From CAZNKU01 sp045654805 (GTDB lineage: Bacteria; Bacillota; Clostridia; Monoglobales; Firm-18), in the NCBI GenBank assembly GCA_045654805.1, contig JAZOOD010000032.1:4705-68704 (forward strand): 64,000 nucleotides of DNA, in the 5' to 3' direction. Numbering within the stretch: the stretch's first letter is position 1; each line of letters begins with the position of its first letter. Shown piece after piece: positions 8,904 to 17,879 of the stretch. Under the pieces are notes generated by a model. That model was not told where the DNA came from. It saw nothing but the letters and a program-made list of their open reading frames with translations, and searched no databases. Made by a program: the position numbers and the translations under genes.

Positions 8904-9761
8904 TCATACGAATAATCTGTCTTTAATAGTATCAACCGCATCTTTTGAAATATTACATTTTAAAAGATATGCGGGAACATTTAAAAATAACCTGTTAAAA
9001 ATATCTACCATAAGGTCGGTTTGTTGCTTAAAGGGAGAAATTGAAATTTCTCTCATCATCCTTATAACCGCCTCCATAGGTGATAATTCTTCCACAGAGC
9101 ACTTTTCACTGCGTTCAATAAACACCATAGCCTTAAGCGGTGCAGATATATTTTCATTAATTTCAGTCTTACCGCTCCACGGTGTGCCAAAAGCGTAAAA
9201 TTTATTGTCAATTATACGTATAGCAGGCATATCGTCATTTATAATTAGAGTATCGGGATAATATTGTTTCCACAAACCTGTGTGAGTGGATTTACCCGTA
9301 CCGGACGGTGCAGTAAAGGTAATAGCCTCACCGTTATAAACAATAGTGGACGAATGTACAACTACACCGTTAAAATGTCTTAAGGATTGAGCAAATAAAT
9401 GTCCCAAAACATTCATAACCGTGGTATCCGGCTTAATGCCAAATATTTCATCAAGGTCACTAAACGTATATGTGATATTTTTCCATTCTTTGTCTGCTTT
9501 TAAAAAGGAAACTGTTTTATCAATTTCTAAAATGTAATCATAAAACCCGCAACTATCGGACAATTCATAATAATACCTGCCATTCGAGGATGTAAAATGA
9601 GCAGGAAAATTACCTGAAATGGAGTTATTGAGTTCAAACGCTATGTTGACATCTGCATTATCAAATTTATTGACAGAATATTTACTCAAACGATATTTAA
9701 AATAATCATATTCCGCCCCAGTAACGCATATGTTAAGTCCGGCTATATTAAAATACTGCAT
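8904..9761 (-). CDS. HPr-kinase-like protein of peptide-modification loci
   Basis: 285 aa. It has the P-loop APSGTGKST at 151-159, an acidic NDDMPAI motif at 175-181, and a GTPWSGK motif at 192-198, the pattern of the HPr serine kinase-like fold found in lasso-peptide and related RiPP clusters. There the paeninodin kinase phosphorylates a C-terminal Ser. It lacks the N-terminal domain of genuine HprK, so it is not the PTS regulator. The start at 9761 has AAGAGGT six bases upstream; longer in-frame starts have no ribosome site. A role in phosphorylating the neighbouring 60-aa peptide is inference. Confidence 0.78.
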   Translation of the reverse strand: MQYFNIAGLNICVTGAEYDYFKYRLSKYSVNKFDNADVNIAFELNNSISGNFPAHFTSSNGRYYYELSDSCGFYDYILEIDKTVSFLKADKEWKNITYTFSDLDEIFGIKPDTTVMNVLGHLFAQSLRHFNGVVVHSSTIVYNGEAITFTAPSGTGKSTHTGLWKQYYPDTLIINDDMPAIRIIDNKFYAFGTPWSGKTEINENISAPLKAMVFIERSEKCSVEELSPMEAVIRMMREISISPFKQQTDLMVDIFNRLFLNVPAYLLKCNISKDAVDTIKDRLFV

Positions 9762-9792
9762 AAAATACCTCTTCATAAATTTATACAATATA

Positions 9793-9821
9793 ATAATACT
9801 ATATTTTAAGCAAAAAAGCAA
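9793..9821 (-). promoter_or_regulatory. Candidate promoter of the kinase-SLH unit
   Basis: TTGCTT (9816-9821) and TATTAT (9793-9798) are 17 bases apart in the gap between the peptide's terminator and the kinase gene. It would give the kinase and SLH genes their own transcript. The match is moderate in very AT-rich DNA. Confidence 0.45.
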
Positions 9822-9870
9822 CAGGTTTTTTATACATGTATAATTCAACTTTAATCCACACCATTATTTT

Positions 9871-9916
9871 AAAACAAAAAAAACGTGTAGCAAAATGAAA
9901 TTAATTTTGCTACACG
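9871..9916 (-). terminator. Terminator after the precursor peptide gene
   Basis: A perfect 13-bp stem (9884-9896 with 9904-9916, loop 9897-9903) is followed on the minus strand by a run of eight T. It sits 24 bases after the peptide stop, so most transcripts should end before the kinase gene, letting the short peptide mRNA accumulate. Confidence 0.9.
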
Positions 9917-9940
9917 CCATATAATTATAAATTTAAATTA

Positions 9941-10123
9941 TTAAGCTTCTGCATTTACAACACTTGCAGCATTAGAATATTTTGAAACAGCATATTCTGT
10001 ACTAGTTCCATTCAAAAGATAATTTCTAACCATTTTCTTCTGAACTTGTTCAAATGAAGCTGCAATATCATTAGATGATTTTAAATTAACTATTTCTACT
10101 GTTGGTTTTGTGTATTTTTTCAT
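9941..10123 (-). CDS. Candidate RiPP precursor peptide (YxxP leader)
   Basis: 60 aa. The N-terminus MKKYTKPTVEIVNLKSSNDI resembles leaders bound by PqqD-like recognition domains: a YxxP motif at residues 4-7 followed by spaced hydrophobics. The C-terminal 40 residues are rich in Ser, Thr, Asn and Ala, have no Cys, and end ASVVNAEA. The start at 10123 is chosen over an in-frame GTG at 10135, because AAGGAGG overlaps that GTG and lies 11 bases before this ATG. It is the second gene of a unit with the 444-aa exported protein and is followed by a strong terminator. Modification and cleavage site are unknown; an AA|S junction at 22/23 is one possible cut. Confidence 0.7.
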   Translation of the reverse strand: MKKYTKPTVEIVNLKSSNDIAASFEQVQKKMVRNYLLNGTSTEYAVSKYSNAASVVNAEA

Positions 10124-10139
10124 ATTATATTGCACCTCC

Positions 10140-11474
10140 TTATTCTTCTATAGCAGTTGTATTTCTGTCGATTGTGTAATAGTTCAAATCAAAAACATTC
10201 AATTCAACTGGATCTTCACCAATGAAAGGAACAGCTTCGTAATAGTAAGTATCTGTATTCAATTCGCCTAATGTATCGTGCAACTGAATAGCGAACTTAC
10301 CATCAGCTGATGCACCATTAAATGCTTTGTATGAACCAACCAACGTTCCTGTTACACCTGCAGTATTGCTTGCTGTTGTGTTATCAAGAGCAGCCTTAGG
10401 ATAAGCGTAAACGTTCAAACCGAACTCAGTTTCATCAGTCAAGTTAGTTGCTAGGAAAGTAATTGTTGTTTCGTTACCATTCTTTACAACAACAGGAGCA
10501 GAATCAATTGTCATATACTTTGTAGATGAAGCACTCACGTTATTAAGCTGTGCTGTAGGTGCAGTCATACCATAAATATCAATGTAAGCACCGGCTGTCC
10601 AGTCAACATCAGTGCCGTTTATCTTACCATTTGAAATAGTCGCCTTGTATCTGCCGTTAATCAAATTGTTTACTGATACATTTCCCAATTCATAATCAGA
10701 TGCAGAATCTCCATCTTTTGTTAATGCATCTGACTGGAAAATAGTAGTGCTATTTTTCAAAGTTTTTTGGTTAAAACTTCCTTGATCATTAGAAGCAACA
10801 GTCCACTCTGTAGCATTTCTAAGTGCAATTGACGAAACAGCACCTCTAGTAGCAGAACTATATTTCTGGAAATCAATTATAATACCTGTTGCATCAGCCG
10901 GAAGATACGCTAATCTTCCTACATTATTTGTAGGCTCATAAGTTTCTGGATCCACATTGTTTGGAGTATATGTCAATGTATGTGTTGTAGGATCACCATT
11001 TTTATCCAAAACAATTATGTCTATAGCCGCTCCATCGAAATTCTTTAATGAATTCAAGGCTTGACGTGCATCAACAGTTACCATATATTCATTCTTTGTA
11101 ACTGTAACTCTATCTGTAGAAGTTTCATTTGCAGTAGATGCAAACTGAATATTACGGTTTTTGATAGCATCAGAATCAAAGCTTACAGCATCAAAATTTG
11201 CTGTATTACCGCTTACTGTAGCCTGGTCAATATGAATAATATTACCCTCTGTAATAGTTTCTGTTTCATCAACAACATCATCACCATAGATAATGTAAGA
11301 AACCATATCACCATCGGTTGCACCAGTAACGCTGGCGTTTAATGTAACTTTACCAGTATTAAGATTATAGCCTGTTGTAACCGTATAAGTGGCTGCAGCA
11401 CTAACACTGCACACAACGCTTGTCATCACTATAGTGAAAACAACAAGCGCACTAAGTAATCTTTTTAACTTCAT
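10140..11474 (-). CDS. Exported protein of unknown function upstream of the peptide
   Basis: 444 aa. Residues 1-27 form a signal peptide (LLSALVVFTIVMTSVV, cleavage near VSA|A). The mature part is Thr/Asn/Asp-rich with alternating patterns suggesting beta-sandwich domains, has no Cys, and shows no SLH, LPxTG or catalytic motif. I do not recognise the family. The ribosome site AGGAGG is nine bases before the ATG. The stop codon overlaps the ribosome site of the 60-aa peptide, so the two are co-transcribed and perhaps coupled. It could be a surface partner, receptor or immunity factor; no evidence separates these. Confidence 0.82.
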   Translation of the reverse strand: MKLKRLLSALVVFTIVMTSVVCSVSAAATYTVTTGYNLNTGKVTLNASVTGATDGDMVSYIIYGDDVVDETETITEGNIIHIDQATVSGNTANFDAVSFDSDAIKNRNIQFASTANETSTDRVTVTKNEYMVTVDARQALNSLKNFDGAAIDIIVLDKNGDPTTHTLTYTPNNVDPETYEPTNNVGRLAYLPADATGIIIDFQKYSSATRGAVSSIALRNATEWTVASNDQGSFNQKTLKNSTTIFQSDALTKDGDSASDYELGNVSVNNLINGRYKATISNGKINGTDVDWTAGAYIDIYGMTAPTAQLNNVSASSTKYMTIDSAPVVVKNGNETTITFLATNLTDETEFGLNVYAYPKAALDNTTASNTAGVTGTLVGSYKAFNGASADGKFAIQLHDTLGELNTDTYYYEAVPFIGEDPVELNVFDLNYYTIDRNTTAIEE

Positions 11475-11525
11475 GTTTGTAAACCTCCTCGAGTTTAATA
11501 AAATAAATTATTAGCAGTTGTTATT

Positions 11526-11554
11526 ATTTTACAACTTTTTTACAACGTTGTCAA
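11526..11554 (-). promoter_or_regulatory. Strong sigma-A promoter of the exported protein/peptide unit
   Basis: TTGACA (11549-11554) and TAAAAT (11526-11531) with a 17-base spacer, upstream of the 444-aa gene and the peptide. Together with the terminator at 9871-9916 it defines a separate two-gene transcript within the locus. Confidence 0.8.
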
Positions 11555-11631
11555 ACATATTTTATATATTTTTTTCAAAATATTCAATTTTGTGCGTTTT
11601 TACCAAAGCTGTTGTATTTTGTTTGTGCAAT

Positions 11632-13275
11632 TCAACTATACACAACTCTGCCATTTTCGACACAGAATTTTTTATCCATATACTCCTCTGCACCTTTTTT
11701 ATGAGATATTAAAATACAGGTTTTATTCTTGATTTTCCTGATATTTTCAAGCATTTTTGCCTCAGTTGAAACATCCAGTGCGGAGGTGGACTCATCCAGT
11801 AAAAGTATTGGAACATCGCGGTACAAAGCCCTTGCAACAGCTAACCTCTGGACCTGTCCCTCCGACAGCCCTACACCATTCTCCCCAATTACTGTGTCGC
11901 AACCGTCCCGAAGCTGTGAAATATCATCCCAAAGCTCTGCTATCCTTAAACATTCCTCTACTTTTTTATCGTCTGTATATTCACCAAAAAACACCACGTT
12001 ATCCCTCACTGTACCGGAAAGCACCATATTGCCCTGAGGTACATAGGAAAACAATCCTCTTAATTCCGCAGACATTTTATGTACATTACCCTTTTCATCT
12101 GTTAATACGATATCCCCCTTTGAGGGACTATACATTGAAAGCAACAATTTCAACAAAGTACTCTTACCTATGCCCGACGTACCGGATACAAGTATAAAGT
12201 CACCATTATTTATCCTAAAATCAACATTATTTAGTATGTAGTCATCATTATATCCAAAGGAAACGTCTTTAAATTCTATGCTGTTAAAGCTTTTAATATT
12301 ACAATCATCTGGGTTTTCTTCAATATTGCTAACAACATCCATTAGCCGTTCAGCGGATGCAAGCATTTGATAATATTGAGGTATTACCGACGCTATTCCT
12401 TTAAACGGACTCTGTATTTTACCCACAAGCTGTACCATAGCAATAAGATTACCGTAGGTAATCGTTCCGCAAACTATACCGAAACCACCCCACACCAACG
12501 CAAGAAAGTAGCCTATAGTAAATGCAAAATTAGACGCCAAGCTTGCCATAATGCTATTGTTATTACGCTTTTTCAATGCCTTATAGTTATTTATCTGTAT
12601 GCCCTTGGAATGTTCCACAACCCTTTCCTCATTACGGAATGACTTTATTACAATCAAATTCTGAATACATTCCATCATAAAGGAATTACTTTTATCGCTC
12701 CATTTACGGCATTCTAAAGTAAACTTTTTCAGTCTGCGTCCCCATATTACAGCACCGCCGCCTACAATTATGCCTACAAATACACACACAACTGCAAAAA
12801 GGGGCTGTATAATCAAAAGTGCACCAAAGGCTGCACCAATACCTGTCACAAAAGCAACTATACAAGGTACTATACCTATGACCGCACAAATTACATTGTC
12901 AGCATCTATAGTTATCCTGTTCATAAGTTCACCTGTGTGAAAGGAGGTGGCATATCTGTATTCCATATTTACAACACTTTTAAATATTCTCCTTTGCATA
13001 CGAAGGGACTGCTTTGCAACAATATCCGCACTAAGCTTCATATATGTAAAAGAAAACAATAACTGGGCCGCTATTATGATGCCCAACAATATTGTTGCGG
13101 TTTTTAATTCATTATACTTTCCCGCAACTGCAAAATCTATTACATTTTTAGACTGCAAGGCTATAAAAACCGCACACAATGAGTCCAGCATTCCTACCAG
13201 ACATATTGCCAGAATATTCGGTATTAATGGCTTGCTTATACTCCTAATCCATTTGAGGGTAGACTTTTTATCTTT
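11632..13275 (-). CDS. ABC exporter, fused membrane and ATPase domains
   Basis: About 547 aa. Residues 1-310 hold six predicted membrane helices of the type I exporter fold; residues 330-547 form the ATPase with Walker A GTSGIGKST, signature LSEGQVQRLAVARAL, Walker B ILLLDEST and the switch His in ISHKK. It works as a dimer. There is no N-terminal C39 peptidase domain, so leader removal, if any, needs another protease. The start is a TTG at 13275 with AGAGGAG eight bases upstream in the end of the peptidase gene. Context suggests export of the 60-aa peptide product; small-molecule or lipid export is an alternative. Confidence 0.88.
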   Translation of the reverse strand, partial: KDKKSTLKWIRSISKPLIPNILAICLVGMLDSLCAVFIALQSKNVIDFAVAGKYNELKTATILLGIIIAAQLLFSFTYMKLSADIVAKQSLRMQRRIFKSVVNMEYRYATSFHTGELMNRITIDADNVICAVIGIVPCIVAFVTGIGAAFGALLIIQPLFAVVCVFVGIIVGGGAVIWGRRLKKFTLECRKWSDKSNSFMMECIQNLIVIKSFRNEERVVEHSKGIQINNYKALKKRNNNSIMASLASNFAFTIGYFLALVWGGFGIVCGTITYGNLIAMVQLVGKIQSPFKGIASVIPQYYQMLASAERLMDVVSNIEENPDDCNIKSFNSIEFKDVSFGYNDDYILNNVDFRINNGDFILVSGTSGIGKSTLLKLLLSMYSPSKGDIVLTDEKGNVHKMSAELRGLFSYVPQGNMVLSGTVRDNVVFFGEYTDDKKVEECLRIAELWDDISQLRDGCDTVIGENGVGLSEGQVQRLAVARALYRDVPILLLDESTSALDVSTEAKMLENIRKIKNKTCILISHKKGAEEYMDKKFCVENGRVVYS

Positions 13276-13279
13276 CAAG

Positions 13280-13756
13280 TTACTTGCTCCTCTTAAACAT
13301 TTTTTTAATACGATATGCAATTTTAAAAATTGATGGTCTTAACGGTATAAAAAGACACCATACAAAGCTGTAAGCCCTGTACCACATACTATCTGCTCTA
13401 ACTTCCCTGCCGTTACGTTCAAAAGAAGTCATTACGGCTATTACATTTTCGTCCCTGACGGGATATTCCACCGCCAACTGATTGTCTCCGCACAGCTTGT
13501 AACCAAGCTTTCCCTTACCTACTACCCTATGCAATACATAATCACCATCATCACGGCGGTACAGTATAACGTCATATTTTCTGACTTTTTCCGCCTTTCT
13601 AACCGTAACTCTTTCAATATTACTACGGAATATGGGGTACATACTGTTACCTACTACGGTGAATTTAACCAATCTCCCCTCCTCCAATACAGGAAGGGAC
13701 AACTGAACAATATACTCCATTGAGGCAGTTTTGAAATTACTTACCAAATCAGACAT
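13280..13756 (-). CDS. S24/S26-type peptidase (SipW-like Ser/His)
   Basis: 158 aa. The catalytic Ser lies in VVGNSMYPIF (about residues 34-43), and YDVILYRRDDGDYVLHRVVGKG carries a His where bacterial signal peptidase I has Lys, the pattern of the archaeal/eukaryotic SipW branch. The C-terminus is a hydrophobic then very basic tail (IKKMFKRSK), possibly a membrane anchor. Such small peptidases recur with PqqD and HPr-kinase-like genes in Firmicutes. It overlaps the PqqD gene by eight bases. It is a candidate leader peptidase. Confidence 0.82.
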   Translation of the reverse strand: MSDLVSNFKTASMEYIVQLSLPVLEEGRLVKFTVVGNSMYPIFRSNIERVTVRKAEKVRKYDVILYRRDDGDYVLHRVVGKGKLGYKLCGDNQLAVEYPVRDENVIAVMTSFERNGREVRADSMWYRAYSFVWCLFIPLRPSIFKIAYRIKKMFKRSK

Positions 13757-14015
13757 CTATTACTCCTGCTGCCGCAAGCTCGTTAACAAAAATTTTTACA
13801 TCCTTCCTCGCGGTATCCTTATCTACGTCATATTCTTTCAAAAGCTCTCTCACTAATTCATCTTCAGTTTTATCCTCTAAAAGCTGAAGCCACAGAAATG
13901 CACTTACCTCATTTAACATTATCATAGAGTTAAAGTCAACAACATTACTCCTTGTAGGTATTACCACATAGTTGTCTGCAATTTCCTTTAGTTCAAAACC
14001 GTCTTTTACTCTCAT
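13749..14015 (-). CDS. PqqD-family peptide recognition protein
   Basis: 88 aa, typical for a stand-alone PqqD/RRE protein. PqqD-like features are the N-terminal beta-strands (YVVIPTRSNVVDFNSMI), LNEVSAFLWLQL, and the winged helix with EDELVRELLKEYDVD and DVKIFVNELAAAGVI. These proteins bind RiPP leader peptides and present them to modifying enzymes. Here no cyclase is adjacent, so the likely clients are the kinase-like protein or the peptidase. AGAGGAG lies seven bases before the ATG. Confidence 0.9.
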   Translation of the reverse strand: MRVKDGFELKEIADNYVVIPTRSNVVDFNSMIMLNEVSAFLWLQLLEDKTEDELVRELLKEYDVDKDTARKDVKIFVNELAAAGVIDV

Positions 14016-14028
14016 AACAAAACTCCTC

Positions 14029-15474
14029 TTACTTAAGATTTTTAGCTACATCTATTGCTCTTTCAAGTTGCTTGTCGACTTCCACCTTAGAAGCACTTAA
14101 AATATCATTTATTTTTATCTGTGTAGTAATATCAGCCACTCCGTATGGAAACAATTCAGCCTTTGTTTGGAACGACGTTACAACATCTGCGGTCTTTATA
14201 TCATACACATCATTAACCTCTATGTTATATCCCAATGCTTTAAGACGTTCCTTTACCGCATATACATCTTCACCTGTGCTTCCGACCCTAAGAACTCTTG
14301 TAATCTGATAGTGTGTAACCTTGCTCATATCAAAATCCGCAGTTTTGTTAACAACAATGTAATCAGGCTTTAAGCCCACTTTATGTATAGGAGTATGGCT
14401 TGGTGTAAAATACTCCGCCACAGTCATCCACAGGTAGTGGTCACTCCTTACATGAGTAACATTCTGCATAGTTCCTTTACCGTATGAATTCTGTCCCACT
14501 AAAACCCCTGTTCCGTAATCACGCAATGCACTTGCAACCAATTCCGATGCCGACGCACTGTATTGATTAATTAAAACTACTGCCTTAAATTTACAGTCAG
14601 TTTCATTTGCATAGTAAAAATAATTCATATTATTATAATTATGTTCTTCTGTAATAATCAGTTCGCCGTCGGGAACAAAATAGCTTGCTATTTTAATAGC
14701 TGCATCAAGATATCCTCCAACATTGTTCCTTAGGTCCAAGATTATTTTGCCGACGCCTTTTTCTTTGAATTCTGCCATTACTGCATCAAAAACTTCCGCT
14801 GCACTGGCATTAAACGAACTAATCTTTACATAACCAATATTTGTTCCGTCTATTATTTCATATGTAATAGGATTAATTTTAATTACCGCTCTTTCAATTG
14901 TATATGTATACTCCTCACCGTTTCTTAAAACAGTAATATCTACAGTTGTTCCCTCTTCTCCCTTTATAAGCGAAGTAACTTTGTCAAGACCGTAGCCCTC
15001 CACTCTTTCTCCGTTTACTGCAACTACAATATCACCTATCTGCAGTCCGGAATTTTCAGACGGATAACCCTTTATAGCTTCACCCAGAATAACCTTATTC
15101 TCATCATAAAACACATTAATGCCTATTCCAACATAAACACCGGATACGTCTGTTTTTCTTTCAGCATATTCTTCGGCAGAATAGAACATAGAATTTTCAT
15201 CCAAAGCCGTAAACGCACCTTTACCAAATTCCTCCAACAAGTCAGGATGTTCTGTAAGAACCTGTTTTACCGCAGCAGATAAAAGATCTTCTTTTGTAAT
15301 ATCATATTTATACTCTTTTATAATAAAATCTAAAAGATTATCATAATATTTTGAAACTTTTTCGCCGTCTGTCATATCAAGCGAATTTAAAATCATACCT
15401 GCCGCACTTACATTCACAACAGAAAACATCATAATCACGCATAATACAACTGCAAAAATTTTCTTTAGTTTCAC
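14029..15474 (-). CDS. S41 carboxy-terminal processing protease with peptidoglycan-binding domain
   Basis: About 481 aa CtpA/CtpB-type protease. It has a signal peptide (1-26, ending SAA), the S41 N-terminal region, a PDZ domain (SENSGLQIGDIVVAVNGERV, about 145-225), the S41 catalytic domain with the Ser in SASASELVAS and the Lys in NSYGKGTMQN, and a C-terminal peptidoglycan_binding_1 domain (LRVGSTGEDVYAVKERLKAL onward). The start is a GTG at 15474 behind a GGGGGGTG ribosome site. It acts outside the membrane. It may mature exported proteins of this locus, or simply have a general wall role. Confidence 0.9.
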   Translation of the reverse strand: MKLKKIFAVVLCVIMMFSVVNVSAAGMILNSLDMTDGEKVSKYYDNLLDFIIKEYKYDITKEDLLSAAVKQVLTEHPDLLEEFGKGAFTALDENSMFYSAEEYAERKTDVSGVYVGIGINVFYDENKVILGEAIKGYPSENSGLQIGDIVVAVNGERVEGYGLDKVTSLIKGEEGTTVDITVLRNGEEYTYTIERAVIKINPITYEIIDGTNIGYVKISSFNASAAEVFDAVMAEFKEKGVGKIILDLRNNVGGYLDAAIKIASYFVPDGELIITEEHNYNNMNYFYYANETDCKFKAVVLINQYSASASELVASALRDYGTGVLVGQNSYGKGTMQNVTHVRSDHYLWMTVAEYFTPSHTPIHKVGLKPDYIVVNKTADFDMSKVTHYQITRVLRVGSTGEDVYAVKERLKALGYNIEVNDVYDIKTADVVTSFQTKAELFPYGVADITTQIKINDILSASKVEVDKQLERAIDVAKNLK

Positions 15475-15490
15475 ATCAAACACCCCCCGG

Positions 15491-16201
15491 TTATTTAGCT
15501 ATCCCCTTGACAACCACCTTATCACCATAATCATCAGCAAATACATATACGTATTGATCGAGGTTGTCCATTATAAACTTCTCACCAACATCTTTTTGAG
15601 ATATGTCAAATGAATAAAATCCATCTCTACTTTCCTTAATCCACTGGTCATATTCCTTTCTGTAAACCTGAGTCACAATAAGTTCATCATCTTCTATCCA
15701 ATACATTTTTACCTTATATAGTGACGGTTGCCTTATATCAACAGCCTCCCATACAAAGACAGCCTGATTATCCTTATTAACCACACAGGTATAAATATCT
15801 GTATAGTTAAGCTCCGTCTTTGTAATAAATACGGTATCATTTTTAAACACAATGTTTTTATTGCGCATCAAATCCACCTGAGTACCTGACACAAACCTGT
15901 GGTTATCATCATTTATATATTTTTTTATAAGACCGTTTATCAATGGTTCATAATCAGTGCCTTTATCGTTAACAAGTCCGTCACGTGCAACAATAATATC
16001 ATTATTTATTGCCGCAGAAATAAGAGTAGGATTACTGATGCTGCGTCTGTTTTGCAGCTTTAAAATTCCCGATGTATCCCCGGTAACTTCTATTTTAAAA
16101 TAATCCATAACCTTTATCGCCATCTTTTCAAGACTCGTCGCATTTACGCACATATTCATAACACAAAGACACACTGTCAATATGCAAATTAATTTTTTCA
16201 T
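15491..16201 (-). CDS. Exported protein of unknown function
   Basis: 236 aa with a signal peptide (MKKLICILTVCLCVMNMCVNA). No domain recognised; the mature protein is a mix of short beta-rich stretches with many Asp and Tyr and no conserved-looking motif. It lies 14 bases after argS and 16 before the S41 protease gene, so it is likely transcribed with both. Confidence 0.75.
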   Translation of the reverse strand: MKKLICILTVCLCVMNMCVNATSLEKMAIKVMDYFKIEVTGDTSGILKLQNRRSISNPTLISAAINNDIIVARDGLVNDKGTDYEPLINGLIKKYINDDNHRFVSGTQVDLMRNKNIVFKNDTVFITKTELNYTDIYTCVVNKDNQAVFVWEAVDIRQPSLYKVKMYWIEDDELIVTQVYRKEYDQWIKESRDGFYSFDISQKDVGEKFIMDNLDQYVYVFADDYGDKVVVKGIAK

Positions 16202-16215
16202 ATATTCTCCGTTAA

Positions 16216-17877
16216 TTACATTTTTTCAGGTGCTTCAACCTTTAAAAGCTCGAGTACATTAGCAAGTGCAATTCTTGCACAGTCAATAAGCTTTAATCTT
16301 GCGTGCAACAGTTCTTCATCCTCAATGTTAACATGACATTCGTTATAGAACGAATGGAAGGCATTTGCAAGCTCGATAGAATATCTTGTAAGTTTAGAAG
16401 GCTCCAATGTTTCAGCAGAAGCCTTAATTTCGTCAGGAAGTTCTGCAATCTGTCTTAACAGATTAAACTCTTCATCCTTAACCAAAACATTTCTATTAAT
16501 ATCCCCAGCTTTTTTAACATCCTTGCCTGATTCTGCCAAAAGGCGGATAATACTGCAAATTCTCGCATGGGCATACTGAACGTAGAAAACAGGGTTGTTA
16601 TTAGACTGTTCAACTGCCAAATCAAGGTCAAAATCAAAGTGGCTGCCCGCATTTCTCATATTAAAGAAGAAACGTGCTGCATCTATACCAATTTCCTCAA
16701 GCAAATCATCCAAAGTAATAGCCTTACCTGTGCGTTTGGACATTCTTGCAACTTCACCGCCACGCATAAGACGTACAAGCTGCATCAAAACAACCTCTAA
16801 CTTTTCGGAATCAACGCCTGCCGCTTCCATTGCATACTTCATTCTTGCCACGTGGCCGTGATGGTCTGCACCCCAAACGTCAATTACTCTGTCAAAACCT
16901 CTTGTAATAAATTTATTTCTATGATAAGCAATATCCGCCGCAAAATATGTTGGGATACCGTTTGCACGTACCAACACATCGTCCTTTTCTTCCTCATCGG
17001 CAGACTTCAGCCATATTGCACCGTCCTTTTCATATGTGTAACCCTTTTCCTTAAGAATTTCCACAGTTTTCATTACTTCTCCGCTTTTATGAAGTTCACT
17101 TTCTTTAAACCACACATCATAATTAACACGATAATCGCCCAATGTCTTTTTCATAAGTTCAACGTTTTTATTAAGCGAATAGTCAACCAAAGCCGCTTTG
17201 CGTTCATCACTTCCGGCATTAACAAACTTATCACCGTTTATTTCTATAAATTCCTTTGCGCGCTGTGTAATATCCGCACCCTGATACCATTCTTCATCAA
17301 AAGGCACGTCTATACCGCATTCCTGCAGATATCTTGCTTCCAATGAACAAGCAAATTTTTCTACCTGGTTACCTGCATCGTTAAGATAAAATTCACGTGT
17401 TACATCATATCCTGCAAAGTCTAAAACTGCAGCCATAGAATCACCCAAAGCACCACCCCTTGCATTACCCATATGCATAGGTCCTGTAGGATTCGCGCTT
17501 ATAAATTCCACCATAACCTTTTTGCCTTTACCATAATCTATGCTACCATATCTGTCACCCATTTTTTCAACATTATCCATTACATCGTAAAGCCAGTTTT
17601 TGTTAAGATAAAAGTTGATAAATCCCGGGCCTGCCACATCCACTTTTTCAATATAAGTACCGTCGCACTGCATTTTGGAAATTAAGTCCTCTGCAATCAT
17701 ACGAGGTGCTTTTTTGGCAATTTTAGTAAGTAACATAGCCGCATTTGTGGAAAAATCACCGTTTGCTTTTTCCCTTGGTGTTTCAACAGAATAACCCACC
17801 AATTCATATCCGTTGTCTACAATTGCTTTATTTACAAGATTGGTTATTTGTTCTCTCACAATTTCCTTAATATTCAT
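16216..17877 (-). CDS. argS: Arginyl-tRNA synthetase
   Basis: 553 aa class I synthetase. It has the N-terminal Add1 domain (about 1-110), the HIGH variant HMGN at 135-138 within ANPTGPMHMGNARGG, a KMSK-like ARMSKRTGKAI near 373, and a helical DALR anticodon domain ending LKVEAPEKM. A ywiB-like gene upstream matches the Bacillus ywiB-argS order, but a 250-base element separates them here. Confidence 0.96.
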   Translation of the reverse strand: MNIKEIVREQITNLVNKAIVDNGYELVGYSVETPREKANGDFSTNAAMLLTKIAKKAPRMIAEDLISKMQCDGTYIEKVDVAGPGFINFYLNKNWLYDVMDNVEKMGDRYGSIDYGKGKKVMVEFISANPTGPMHMGNARGGALGDSMAAVLDFAGYDVTREFYLNDAGNQVEKFACSLEARYLQECGIDVPFDEEWYQGADITQRAKEFIEINGDKFVNAGSDERKAALVDYSLNKNVELMKKTLGDYRVNYDVWFKESELHKSGEVMKTVEILKEKGYTYEKDGAIWLKSADEEEKDDVLVRANGIPTYFAADIAYHRNKFITRGFDRVIDVWGADHHGHVARMKYAMEAAGVDSEKLEVVLMQLVRLMRGGEVARMSKRTGKAITLDDLLEEIGIDAARFFFNMRNAGSHFDFDLDLAVEQSNNNPVFYVQYAHARICSIIRLLAESGKDVKKAGDINRNVLVKDEEFNLLRQIAELPDEIKASAETLEPSKLTRYSIELANAFHSFYNECHVNIEDEELLHARLKLIDCARIALANVLELLKVEAPEKM

Positions 17878-17879
17878 AA

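Noticed and set aside
8904..16201. Classical lasso-peptide cluster
   Set aside because: PqqD and kinase-like genes resemble one, but no transglutaminase-like B2 protease or asparagine-synthetase-like cyclase is present, and the peptide lacks the usual Gly start and Asp/Glu at ring position after a Thr-x-Gly leader end.
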